Source: Thermodesulfobacteriota bacterium
GTDB taxonomy: Bacteria; Desulfobacterota; DSM-4660; Desulfatiglandales; HGW-15
Length of the DNA stretch: 17,817 nt
Reading direction: 5' to 3'
NCBI GenBank assembly: GCA_025454125.1
Contig: JALOPA010000001.1
Span: 1-17,817, forward strand
Shown here: positions 1 through 6,294 of the stretch, one piece after another
Position numbering within the stretch: the first letter of the stretch is position 1
Layout: each line of letters begins with the position of its first letter
Notes under the pieces: model-generated
Told to the model about the DNA's origin: nothing
The model's input: only the letters and a program-made list of their open reading frames with translations
The model's database searches: none
Position numbers and translations under genes: made by a program

Positions 1-1571
1 ATGGTTCCGGTCGGACGGCCTCTCCATTTACCGAAAACCGTGACCGGTCTATCGGCCAGAACATCGGGAATGGAGGGAGGTTCCACGTCATAGGCCTCGA
101 AACCCCGGAAATCGACCTTGACCCGAGTCAGAACAGGGGAAAGGATGAGTTGCCGGAACCTCTCGGCCTTTTCCGGGGCTTCGTCAGGCTTGGTGATCAC
201 AAAAGGCTCGCCCAAGCCGACCCTTGCCATGCCTTCGATAAGATGACGGTTGACCGCCGAGCCGATTCCGAAGGTGAAGACATTTGCGTCCCCCAGGTTG
301 TTGCGGATGAGGTCAAACGCCTTCTCTTCCACCGCCACGTACCCGTCTGTGGCGATCACGACGGTCCGGGAGAATCCTTCGGGTCTGGGAATTGCAAAGG
401 CTCTCTTCAGAGCGGGCAGGAGCTCTGTGCCTCCGCCGCCGCGCTGGCGCTCGATCAGGGTGAGGGCTCGCTGAATATTGTCTGGAGATGCCGCCAAGGA
501 CTCTTCAGACATCAAGGTCGAGCCCCCTGCAAAGAGAAGGACATTGAACCTGTCGCCGGTTCTCAAATTGCCGATCAGGTCTTTGAGAAGTTTCTTGGAC
601 ACGTCCAAGGGAAAACCGTGCATGGAGCCGGACACATCGACGATGAAGACATACTCTCTGGGAAGGATTTCTCTATCCACGGGTCTTTTAGGAGGCTGGA
701 GCATGAGAAGAAAAAAATTCTCTTCAGCGCCTTTGTAGAGAAGGAGCCCTGTTTCAACCCTGTTTCCGGCAAGGCGGTATTTCAAAATGAAGTCCCGGTT
801 GCCGCTATTTTTCTCAGAGGGATCCAAGGATATGGAGGCTGAGGCCGGCCCGTCGTATTTCACGGCCACCTTGTGAGAAGGGCAGGCGAGGTGCTGGACA
901 GGCATGCCTGCGGCCAAATCCACTTTCATGTCGAAGTGCTCAGCGGGCCGCTCTCCCTGGTGAAGATAGGGGTTCGCGAGCCAGTTGTCCGTCGGCGGGG
1001 TCTCTTGATTGGAGTAGCGCGGCCCGACCACAGTGGGGTAAACGAATTCATACACGGCATCCGTCGGCACCAGCAGTTCCGTGTACTGCATCTCCACGTC
1101 GATCACGTCCCCCGGAAGAATGTTCGCCACGTTCATCTGAAACACATTGGGCCTTTGCTGCTCAAGCAGCGACGCACTTTTGCCGGACTGCTTGGCTTCC
1201 TCGTACTCCCGGCGAGCCTCGTCCCTCTTCGCGATCTTGGCAACAAGGGTTCGCTCCCCGATGGTCATTTTCATGCTGTAGACGGCGGCCCTTGTGGAGG
1301 CCGGGAAGATGTAGATCGCCTCGATCGGCCTCTTCCCTTCGTTCTTGTAGACCTGCGTCACCGTCACATCCGCAATCACGCCGGCGATGCGCACCTGAGC
1401 GGACGTGGACCGGAGCGGCAGCCGGTCCAGATCCGAGTCATCGCTCTTCACGAAGAAGTAAGGAGAGAGGGTTTTGTCTTCGCCGAGTTCAGGCTGCGCA
1501 AAGGCCGCTGCCCCGCCCAAGAGCAAAACAACCAGAATGAATAACGTCCAAATTCCCACGGTCTTTTTCAT
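1..1571 (-). CDS. VIT and vWA domain protein, exported (partial, C-terminus off window)
   Basis: The reading frame is open from ATG at 1571 to the left edge (523 codons seen), so the C-terminus is missing. Residues 1-26 form a signal peptide (charged MKK start, hydrophobic core, AFA before Q27). Residues about 28-165 match a VIT domain (inter-alpha-trypsin-inhibitor type). Residues about 305-475 form a von Willebrand A domain with a complete metal-ion-dependent adhesion site: D312-x-S314-x-S316 in VDVSGS, T382, and D409 in ATDGY. An AGGAGG ribosome site lies 9 nt before the ATG. The family is usually cell-surface or periplasmic and involved in binding or stress-linked functions, but no specific substrate can be read here. 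It follows the ECF sigma/anti-sigma operon on the same strand and carries its own copy of that operon's promoter, so it is probably a target of that sigma factor (inference). Confidence 0.9.
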   Translation of the reverse strand, partial: MKKTVGIWTLFILVVLLLGGAAAFAQPELGEDKTLSPYFFVKSDDSDLDRLPLRSTSAQVRIAGVIADVTVTQVYKNEGKRPIEAIYIFPASTRAAVYSMKMTIGERTLVAKIAKRDEARREYEEAKQSGKSASLLEQQRPNVFQMNVANILPGDVIDVEMQYTELLVPTDAVYEFVYPTVVGPRYSNQETPPTDNWLANPYLHQGERPAEHFDMKVDLAAGMPVQHLACPSHKVAVKYDGPASASISLDPSEKNSGNRDFILKYRLAGNRVETGLLLYKGAEENFFLLMLQPPKRPVDREILPREYVFIVDVSGSMHGFPLDVSKKLLKDLIGNLRTGDRFNVLLFAGGSTLMSEESLAASPDNIQRALTLIERQRGGGGTELLPALKRAFAIPRPEGFSRTVVIATDGYVAVEEKAFDLIRNNLGDANVFTFGIGSAVNRHLIEGMARVGLGEPFVITKPDEAPEKAERFRQLILSPVLTRVKVDFRGFEAYDVEPPSIPDVLADRPVTVFGKWRGRPTGT

Positions 1572-1580
1572 TGCCTTTGT

Positions 1581-1586
1581 CCTCCT
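1581..1586 (-). promoter_or_regulatory. Ribosome binding site of the VIT-vWA gene
   Basis: AGGAGG on the minus strand, 9 nt before the ATG at 1571. It fixes that start, because the ECF-type promoter lies only about 25 nt further upstream and leaves no room for a longer protein. Confidence 0.8.
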
Positions 1587-1596
1587 GTTTTCTCTG

Positions 1597-1625
1597 TTAG
1601 ACAAAGGCGGAGGACAAAAGTTCCC
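1597..1625 (-). promoter_or_regulatory. ECF-sigma (RpoE-type) promoter of the VIT-vWA gene
   Basis: The minus strand reads GGGAACTT (-35, 1618-1625) and TCTAA (-10, 1597-1601) with exactly 16 nt between GAACTT and TCTAA. This matches the established RpoE/ECF pattern GAACTT-N16-TCTRA. The promoter of the sigma gene itself (3603-3630) shares the blocks GGGAACTTTTG and TTTGTCTAA at the same spacing. The predicted transcript start is about 20 nt before the ATG. Confidence 0.8.
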
Positions 1626-1687
1626 AAGGAATTTGAGGAGGGCTATTTGTTTCCTCGGCACAGAGGGGAAAAAGCACCCGAGGCGTC

Positions 1688-1780
1688 ACTCCCGCCTCCG
1701 CCTGCGCGGGGGTAAACTCCGGCGGGAGTCCAGATTCGTCTGGAAAGACTGGATTCCCGCCTTCGCGGGAATGACGGAAG
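1688..1780. repeat. Dispersed intergenic repeat, 'HSREGGNP' type
   Basis: Contains a perfect 8-bp hairpin, ATTCCCGC (1753-1760) / GCGGGAAT (1765-1772), with a CTTC loop and the trailing GAATGACGG typical of this repeat. A second, more degraded inverted repeat (ACTCCCGCC with GGCGGGAGT) lies at about 1688-1731. Read in the minus direction it encodes the familiar string HSREGGNP, a hallmark of a repeat found in many proteobacterial genomes. A relative with GC variation lies at 13389-13433. It sits between the anti-sigma gene and the VIT-vWA promoter. Confidence 0.75.
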
Positions 1781-1803
1781 AGGCGCGACATAATCTAAAA
1801 TTG

Positions 1804-1861
1804 CCCTCCCCCTTGATGGGGGAGGGGTAGCCCGCCGGAGGCGGCTAAAGGTGGGGGTGAC
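1804..1861. repeat. Dispersed intergenic repeat, 'PLMGEG' type
   Basis: A 9-bp inverted repeat, CCCTCCCCC (1804-1812) / GGGGGAGGG (1818-1826), is followed by a CCGCCGG-rich segment and AGGTGGGGGTGA. In one frame it translates to the characteristic SPLMGEG. With the adjacent repeat at 1688-1780 it fills the 364-bp gap between the VIT-vWA and anti-sigma genes; no gene is seen there. Confidence 0.65.
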
Positions 1862-1935
1862 ACTGAAGGGCTTAATAGACAGAATCTGAGTCCCAGCGCG
1901 AGTGGGTCATTAGAAATCAGGATGTTCGGAGTGAT

Positions 1936-2994
1936 TTATCGCTGGTCGATGATGCCGATCTTGATCGGAACCAAGTCGGAATCCTTTTCATTGCCGGTTT
2001 CAGGCGAGACCTGCAGCTCGCCCAGTTCCCTGAGCTTCTCATACAGGATTGGGAGCTCTCGGGCCGGTACCTGGGCCTGGACGAACTCAGGCCGGCCGGT
2101 CTGCGGGTTGTGAACGACGGAAAGGACTTTGCCCCTGGCAGCCTCTACGGCTTTGGTGACGAAGAGGACGGATTCGGATTCCTGTTCAATAGCCTCTTGC
2201 TTCTTGTCCTCAGGTGCGGGTGCTCTTTCCGCCAGTGTACGTCTCTGCATTTCCGATACGGCGGGCGATGCCGGAGCTTGCGCCGCAGAGGGTTCGGTGC
2301 TAGCGGCTTTGGCGCGAACCTGCTTTTTCAGGCTCAGCGTCATCTCACGCGCCTCCTTGTCTTTGACCGGCTCGGGGATTTCCGCTTTTTGTAGCAAAGC
2401 TTCGGACCGGGTGGCCGGTTTCCCCGCGCCACTTTCTCCTGCAAGTCCACCGGGAGAGGGTTTCTCTGCCGGCGCTTTCGACCTCGCGGCCGGCTTCTCC
2501 GCAGATTCGTCCTTCGCAGCAGCAGCTGGTGCGGCTTGCTGAACCGGGGCTTTGGGGCGCTCCGCCTGTACGATCATCCCTTTGGCTTCACGATCGGGAT
2601 AGGCTGCGTCCGTCTTTTCCTGCTCCGGTTTCGAGGACAATTTGACGGAAGACTGCTCGATAGGAAGGATAGAGAAAAGGAGAAGGGCCACAGCCACGGC
2701 CCCAGCCAACTGCAGAGGGATCTTCACGCGAAGGGGATAGAAAAACCATTCCCTGATTTTCGCCAGTTTCGAAGGTCGCTCCATCCTCTTGTGCAACTGA
2801 TCCAGGAAATCTGCTGGAGCCCTGACAGGCTGGAGGGAACTCATCCCTTGGACCAGGGCCTTCAGGGATTCGAGTTCTTTCCGGCAGGCCGGGCAGGTGC
2901 GCAAGTGCTCGTCTGCCAGGGATTTTGCCTGAGCATCCAGCGCATCGTCCAGGTACTCCGACAAGAGAGTCCTGATTTCAGAGCAGTCGGTCAT
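1936..2994 (-). CDS. Membrane anti-sigma factor, zf-HC2 zinc-finger type
   Basis: 352 aa. The N-terminus carries the zinc-binding anti-sigma motif: C4, then H30-x3-C34-x2-C37. One transmembrane helix lies at about 92-112 (QLAGAVAVALLLFSIL), giving a cytoplasmic sigma-binding head and a periplasmic tail. Residues about 120-265 are an Ala/Pro/Lys/Glu-rich low-complexity linker; a compact C-terminal domain follows at about 270-345 and probably senses the envelope. The ATG overlaps the sigma stop codon as ATGA, so the pair is translationally coupled. By family analogy the head holds the adjacent sigma factor inactive until a signal relieves it. The inducing signal and any protease step cannot be read from the sequence. 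Confidence 0.9.
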   Translation of the reverse strand: MTDCSEIRTLLSEYLDDALDAQAKSLADEHLRTCPACRKELESLKALVQGMSSLQPVRAPADFLDQLHKRMERPSKLAKIREWFFYPLRVKIPLQLAGAVAVALLLFSILPIEQSSVKLSSKPEQEKTDAAYPDREAKGMIVQAERPKAPVQQAAPAAAAKDESAEKPAARSKAPAEKPSPGGLAGESGAGKPATRSEALLQKAEIPEPVKDKEAREMTLSLKKQVRAKAASTEPSAAQAPASPAVSEMQRRTLAERAPAPEDKKQEAIEQESESVLFVTKAVEAARGKVLSVVHNPQTGRPEFVQAQVPARELPILYEKLRELGELQVSPETGNEKDSDLVPIKIGIIDQR

Positions 2995-3575
2995 AAGACA
3001 CCCCTGAGCCTGTTTCTGAGGTCTGTCCTTGCCCTGGCGATCCTCGACTTGACGGTTCCCAGGTTGAGACCGGTGATCTCCGCGATGTCCTCGTAGGAGA
3101 GGCCCTCCACGTCCCGAAGAGTCACCACGGTTTTGAACTCCGCCGGCAAGGTGTCCAAGGCCCGTTGAACGAGGGTCGCTTTCTCTTTCTCTTCCATCCG
3201 CGCCAGAGGGGAGGGTGCCCCGTTCGGAATCTCCATGGGCATCTTCTCATTCGAAGGCATACCCGGGTTCTCGATAGAGACCGTCTTGCGCCTTGCTTTG
3301 TAGGCCGAGGATCCGAGCTTGTTCTTGCAGGTGTTGACTGCAATTCTGTAGAGCCAGGTGGAGAAAGCGGATTCCAGGCGAAAGGTGTTGAGCGAACCAA
3401 AGGCCTTTACAAAGGTCTCCTGGGCCGAATCATTGGCCTCTTCGCAGTCTCCGAGAAAGCGGTAGCACAGGTTGAATATCCTGTCCTTGTGCCTGATCAC
3501 CAGCCCATCAAAGGCCTTTTTGTCACCCCTTTGAAAAGCCTTGATGAGCAGCGCATCGTCACCCGAGGAGGTCAC
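2991..3575 (-). CDS. RNA polymerase sigma factor, ECF (RpoE-like) family
   Basis: 194 aa from a GTG start. No in-frame ATG lies upstream before a stop codon, and the promoter -10 element is only about 28 nt away, which supports this start. Region 2 spans about 9-85 (FDGLVIRHKDRIFNLCYRFLG, then the helix EANDSAQETFVKAF). Region 4 spans about 135-194, with the helix-turn-helix YEDIAEITGLNLGTVKSRIAR. Regions 1 and 3 are absent, as expected for ECF factors. It directs RNA polymerase to GAACTT/TCTAA promoters, one of which lies in front of this gene, so it is probably autoregulated. Its stop overlaps the anti-sigma start. Confidence 0.95.
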   Translation of the reverse strand: MTSSGDDALLIKAFQRGDKKAFDGLVIRHKDRIFNLCYRFLGDCEEANDSAQETFVKAFGSLNTFRLESAFSTWLYRIAVNTCKNKLGSSAYKARRKTVSIENPGMPSNEKMPMEIPNGAPSPLARMEEKEKATLVQRALDTLPAEFKTVVTLRDVEGLSYEDIAEITGLNLGTVKSRIARARTDLRNRLRGVL

Positions 3576-3602
3576 CGGCCTTTTCGTCCCCCCATCATTC
3601 TC

Positions 3603-3630
3603 TTAGACAAATTCCGAATCCAAAAGTTCC
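3603..3630 (-). promoter_or_regulatory. ECF-sigma autoregulatory promoter of the sigma/anti-sigma operon
   Basis: The minus strand shows GGAACTT (-35; AAGTTC on the plus strand at 3624-3629) and TCTAA (-10, 3603-3607) separated by 16 nt. The extended blocks GGGAACTTTTG and TTTGTCTAA are identical to those before the VIT-vWA gene, while the 9 nt between them differ. This is the pattern expected when selection keeps only the sigma contacts. Confidence 0.8.
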
Positions 3631-3651
3631 CCGCCTTGATCCCCGATTCGC

Positions 3652-3674
3652 AATGTTCAATGGAAAATGTTCAA
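3652..3674. repeat. Short direct repeat upstream of the ECF promoter
   Basis: AATGTTCAA occurs at 3652-3660 and 3666-3674, a 14-nt period, just upstream of the ECF -35 element and overlapping the stop codon of the DUF362 gene. It may be low-complexity intergenic repeat material rather than a binding site. Confidence 0.4.
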
Positions 3675-4555
3675 ATCAAGATGTCCTCATCCCAGCCCAA
3701 CTTGACAACCTCGATCCTTTCAGGACGGCTGTTGCCCAGGCCGAAACGGGTGTCCGCGGCCATGATGTGATTGAGGGGAGGGCTGATGGGCCTGCGTGCC
3801 CCAAAAAAGGCATCCCTCTTTTTTTGGATGATGCTCGCCCCTGTCGCATCGGCCGCGACCGGATCGGTGCTGACCATGAGGCCGCAGTAATTCCAGATGT
3901 ACTCTTTGCTGAAGCTGTGGGGACCCACCCCGTGGAACTGGGGTGTGAGCAGGACCAGGATGTTGAGGCGTGTCTTGCCCTTCACTTGAGGAAAGTGCCA
4001 GAGGGCTCCCAGGTTCTCGCAGGCGTTGTCATGGTAATCCGAAGGTCTGGGCGTGAACATGATGTAGTTCTTGATCAAGGTCCCCAGCCCGGACCAGTCG
4101 TGCGTTCTCATGGGCCGTGTGTTGATGAGCGCCGTGGCCCGCTGGAACACCGGGTTGGAGAGAACGCGCCTGTCATCGACGGACACTGCATCCTTCTGGA
4201 TGCCGGCCTTGAGGAGCCGGGCCTGGATGGCGGCTTCGAGGTTGCGAGGAGTGGGAAGCTGGTGCCACACATTGCTCTTAATCCCCACCACATCCTCTGG
4301 TTTCACCAGGTGCAGCCATGCCGTGACCGGGTCCGGAGTTCCAAACAGGGTCTTCACGGCCTCGTCCAGCATTTCACCTACCACTTCCGCCCGTGTTGCT
4401 CCTGCTCCGTCGAGGACATCCTTGTTGCGGATCAGGACAACACGGCTTTTGTCCGGGGTCTTGGTGAACCCGGTCCGGGGAAGCCCGACCAGTCCGCCTA
4501 CGGCCGCTGCCGCTCCTGCTTTCAGGAAATCTCTTCTGGTGAGGATCGTTTTCAT
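3671..4555 (-). CDS. DUF362-type protein with Tat signal peptide
   Basis: 294 aa from ATG 4555. The frame is open 31 codons further upstream, but that extension crosses repeat sequence and the mature start is clear from the twin-arginine motif TRRDFLKAG at residues 6-14 followed by an Ala/Gly-rich hydrophobic stretch. It is therefore probably exported folded to the periplasm. The body resembles the DUF362 family (cofactor- or iron-sulfur-associated proteins of unknown reaction), including the C-terminal STDPVAADATGASII segment. Few Cys are present, so it probably carries no ferredoxin domain of its own. It lies 174 nt downstream of the DUF6599-like gene on the same strand. The actual biochemical role is unknown. 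Confidence 0.75.
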   Translation of the reverse strand: MKTILTRRDFLKAGAAAAVGGLVGLPRTGFTKTPDKSRVVLIRNKDVLDGAGATRAEVVGEMLDEAVKTLFGTPDPVTAWLHLVKPEDVVGIKSNVWHQLPTPRNLEAAIQARLLKAGIQKDAVSVDDRRVLSNPVFQRATALINTRPMRTHDWSGLGTLIKNYIMFTPRPSDYHDNACENLGALWHFPQVKGKTRLNILVLLTPQFHGVGPHSFSKEYIWNYCGLMVSTDPVAADATGASIIQKKRDAFFGARRPISPPLNHIMAADTRFGLGNSRPERIEVVKLGWDEDILI

Positions 4556-4615
4556 GAAGCAAAACTTTCTTTCATTATAATTCAGGTCTTCAGGCGAAGA
4601 ACTCGGTGTGCAAGC

Positions 4616-4728
4616 TAGGCACAAAGGGACAAAGATGCAAAGGCACAAAGGAGCAGAGGGACAAAGGGATACAGCCGCCTGGTGTTTCTGCTTTGTGCCT
4701 TTGCCACACTGTGCCTTTGTCCCTTCGG
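4616..4728. repeat. Intergenic inverted repeat of CACAAAGG-type units
   Basis: Repeated units such as GGCACAAAGG, GGGACAAAGG and CAAAGATGCAAAGG at 4616-4671 face complementary units (TTTGTGCCTTTG, TGTGCCTTTGTCCC) at 4691-4725. They can form a long imperfect hairpin between the two genes. Similar units recur at 8310-8365. Such sequences are commonly scattered between genes in these genomes; a role in termination or transcript-end stability is possible. Confidence 0.6.
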
Positions 4729-4729
4729 T

Positions 4730-5644
4730 CTACTTGTCCTTCCCAACCAATCCTGCCAGCAGTCCCAGGGCGATGTCCCGTGAATCCGCCTCCAAAACAA
4801 CGCCAAGCCAGGCTCCTTTGACCGAGGCGCCGCACCACTTGTTGTTTTCCAGTTTGGACACGCCTGAGGCATCGGCATCCGGCAAATAGTGCTTCAAAAA
4901 GCCGGAACAAGCGTCCTTAGCCTTTTCCGCATCGCCATAGTTGACGAGGAGGACCTGGGCTGCTCCCTCTTTGAGCTGATAGGCGGCGAGGACCGCGTCC
5001 GTCCGGCCTCCGAGGCGGAGGAGGTTTTCCGTTGCGATGAAGTAGTGCCGGTTCAGCACGGGATGGTCATGAAAATATCGGATGCTCCCAGCTTGAAGCC
5101 CCTTCTTGGGCAGACGGGAAAGGATCGGAGGCTTTGGCCCTTCTTTCTTGATCAGAGAGGCGACGTTCCCGGCCAGTTCTCGCAGGGCTTGCCGGGATGC
5201 CTCTGTTTCATCGTCCGCGTAGAGGGAAATGAAGAATCGGTCTTTCCAGAAGCCCAGCCACCCGGAGCGATAGACCGCACCCTGCCCGATGGCCAGCCTT
5301 TCTCCATCCGGGTCATGAGTGAAGAGGCCGAAGGCATCATAGGAAGAGGCCAGTTCAAAGAGATCGAGGACAAGGGCCGGCTCTTCAGAGGCCATGTAGC
5401 GGCGGCTCAGGCAACGCTGCATGTTGTACGCCCTGTAGACTTCTCCTGCTCCGTCGATGTAATCGAAAATCGTCTGGGCGTCATAGAACGTGTCTTCTTC
5501 CGCCTTTGTCCAGTTCAGGACCTTGTCGGGCAGAGCTTTCTGCAATTCCTCCAGAGAACCTGCGTAGATCGAGGGGGTCATAGAGAAAATGGTCCATAAG
5601 GAGATGAACAGGACAGGGGAAATCTTCTTGGCCGTGCTCAACAT
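4730..5644 (-). CDS. Exported protein, DUF6599-like
   Basis: 304 aa from ATG 5644. The frame runs further upstream, but that part lies within the preceding gene in another frame. Residues 1-28 form a signal peptide with a cleavage-type site at IYA. The region at about 45-70 contains AQTIFDYIDGAGEVYRAYNM, which is typical of the DUF6599 family as I recall it. No catalytic motif is recognised. The ATG lies 7 bp inside the 3' end of the YkgJ-type gene, with AAGGG 7 nt before it, so the two are probably co-translated. The function is unknown; a periplasmic or surface location is inferred. Confidence 0.7.
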   Translation of the reverse strand: MLSTAKKISPVLFISLWTIFSMTPSIYAGSLEELQKALPDKVLNWTKAEEDTFYDAQTIFDYIDGAGEVYRAYNMQRCLSRRYMASEEPALVLDLFELASSYDAFGLFTHDPDGERLAIGQGAVYRSGWLGFWKDRFFISLYADDETEASRQALRELAGNVASLIKKEGPKPPILSRLPKKGLQAGSIRYFHDHPVLNRHYFIATENLLRLGGRTDAVLAAYQLKEGAAQVLLVNYGDAEKAKDACSGFLKHYLPDADASGVSKLENNKWCGASVKGAWLGVVLEADSRDIALGLLAGLVGKDK

Positions 5645-5967
5645 CGGTGACCCTTGTAATGAGGGCAGAATTCGGAAGAGCCGGGCGCGTAGTCTCTGCA
5701 CGCCCTGGGCCTTGTGTCGTGAATGGCGCAGGTTCCCAGGGGGCCGTTCCACACAAAAAAAGGGCATCCCTGGAGCGCGTGGCCGTCCTCCTGGGACACG
5801 AGACGATCTCCGGCCCAAAGGCCGTGCTCTTTTTCCAGGATATGAAGAATATCTGTTCTCCCCTCACGAGTCCAGCGCTTTCTGTCCTCTTCCGTGACAT
5901 AAGCGATCAAGTCCGTGAGGCAGCACTTGCCGCAACGCATGCAGGGGAGATCTGATGGACGGTCCAT
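5638..5967 (-). CDS. YkgJ-family (UPF0153) cysteine-cluster protein
   Basis: 109 aa. The N-terminal C9-x2-C12-x2-C15-C16 cluster (PCMRCGKCC) and the later Cys at 68, 80, 90 and 101 (GCPFF, GTCAIHDTRPRACRDY, FCPHY) match the YkgJ/UPF0153 family, thought to bind zinc or an iron-sulfur cluster. No signal peptide is present, so it is cytoplasmic. AGAGGGA precedes the ATG by 6 nt. It is the first gene of a minus-strand group with the DUF6599-like and DUF362-type genes. Family members are often suggested to act in metal-centre maturation or as oxidoreductase partners, but none has a settled role. Confidence 0.85.
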   Translation of the reverse strand: MDRPSDLPCMRCGKCCLTDLIAYVTEEDRKRWTREGRTDILHILEKEHGLWAGDRLVSQEDGHALQGCPFFVWNGPLGTCAIHDTRPRACRDYAPGSSEFCPHYKGHRC

Positions 5968-6064
5968 GACTCATCCCTCTCTTCCCTTTGCCCGTCGCCA
6001 TTCCTTCATCCGAAGCCTGTGCGTTCCCGGTCATCTTGGTCGGTGCAGTGTCTCAAACACCACC

Positions 6065-6092
6065 TGTCATCTCGACCGAAGGGGGAGATCCT
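6065..6092. repeat. Dispersed repeat, 'TCGACCGAAGG' type
   Basis: The sequence begins TGTCATCTCGACCGAAGG and continues to GAGATCCT, so ATCTC and GAGAT can pair around the GACCGAAGGGG core. It resembles a short repeat seen between genes in many bacterial genomes. Confidence 0.5.
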
Positions 6093-6243
6093 AATAGTCT
6101 GAGACCAACGCGAGAGTTCTCTCCCGCTCTTTGAGCGGAATCGAAACGGCACTCCCGCAAAGAGATTGCGGAGACACGACACCAGAATACGCCTTCTCTT
6201 GGAACAATTCAAACAAGGAAAGGAGGGCATTCCATTTTCTCTA

Positions 6244-6293
6244 CCAACCTGCTATGGTTGGATCAGATCTACAGGGAGAGGAGGTAACCAACC
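6244..6293 (+). promoter_or_regulatory. Leader hairpin and ribosome site of the ferredoxin-like gene
   Basis: CCAACC (6244-6249) and GGTTGG (6256-6261) form a 6-bp hairpin with loop TGCTAT. A second CCAACC at 6288-6293 touches the start codon. GGTTGG could pair with either copy. Pairing with the second would loop out and crowd the strong GAGAGGAGGT ribosome site (6276-6285), which lies 9 nt before the ATG. Confidence 0.45.
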
Positions 6294-6294
6294 G

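Larger units (their letters stand above)
5968..6294. other. Divergent intergenic region, no gene seen
   Basis: A 327-bp gap between the YkgJ-type gene (minus) and the ferredoxin-like gene (plus). It holds a dispersed repeat at 6065-6092 (TGTCATCTCGACCGAAGG, in the style of the common 'TCATTTCGACCGAAGGGAGAAATC' repeat) and, near the right gene, a hairpin plus ribosome site. No convincing sigma-70 promoter was found by eye for either gene. Confidence 0.5.

Noticed and set aside
1688..1861. CRISPR array or insertion-sequence end
   Set aside because: No regular spacers, no transposase, and the units match known dispersed repeat styles.
3653..4618. 321-codon plus-strand frame opposite the DUF362-type gene
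   Set aside because: No family motif; the opposite strand has a clear Tat signal and DUF362 features.
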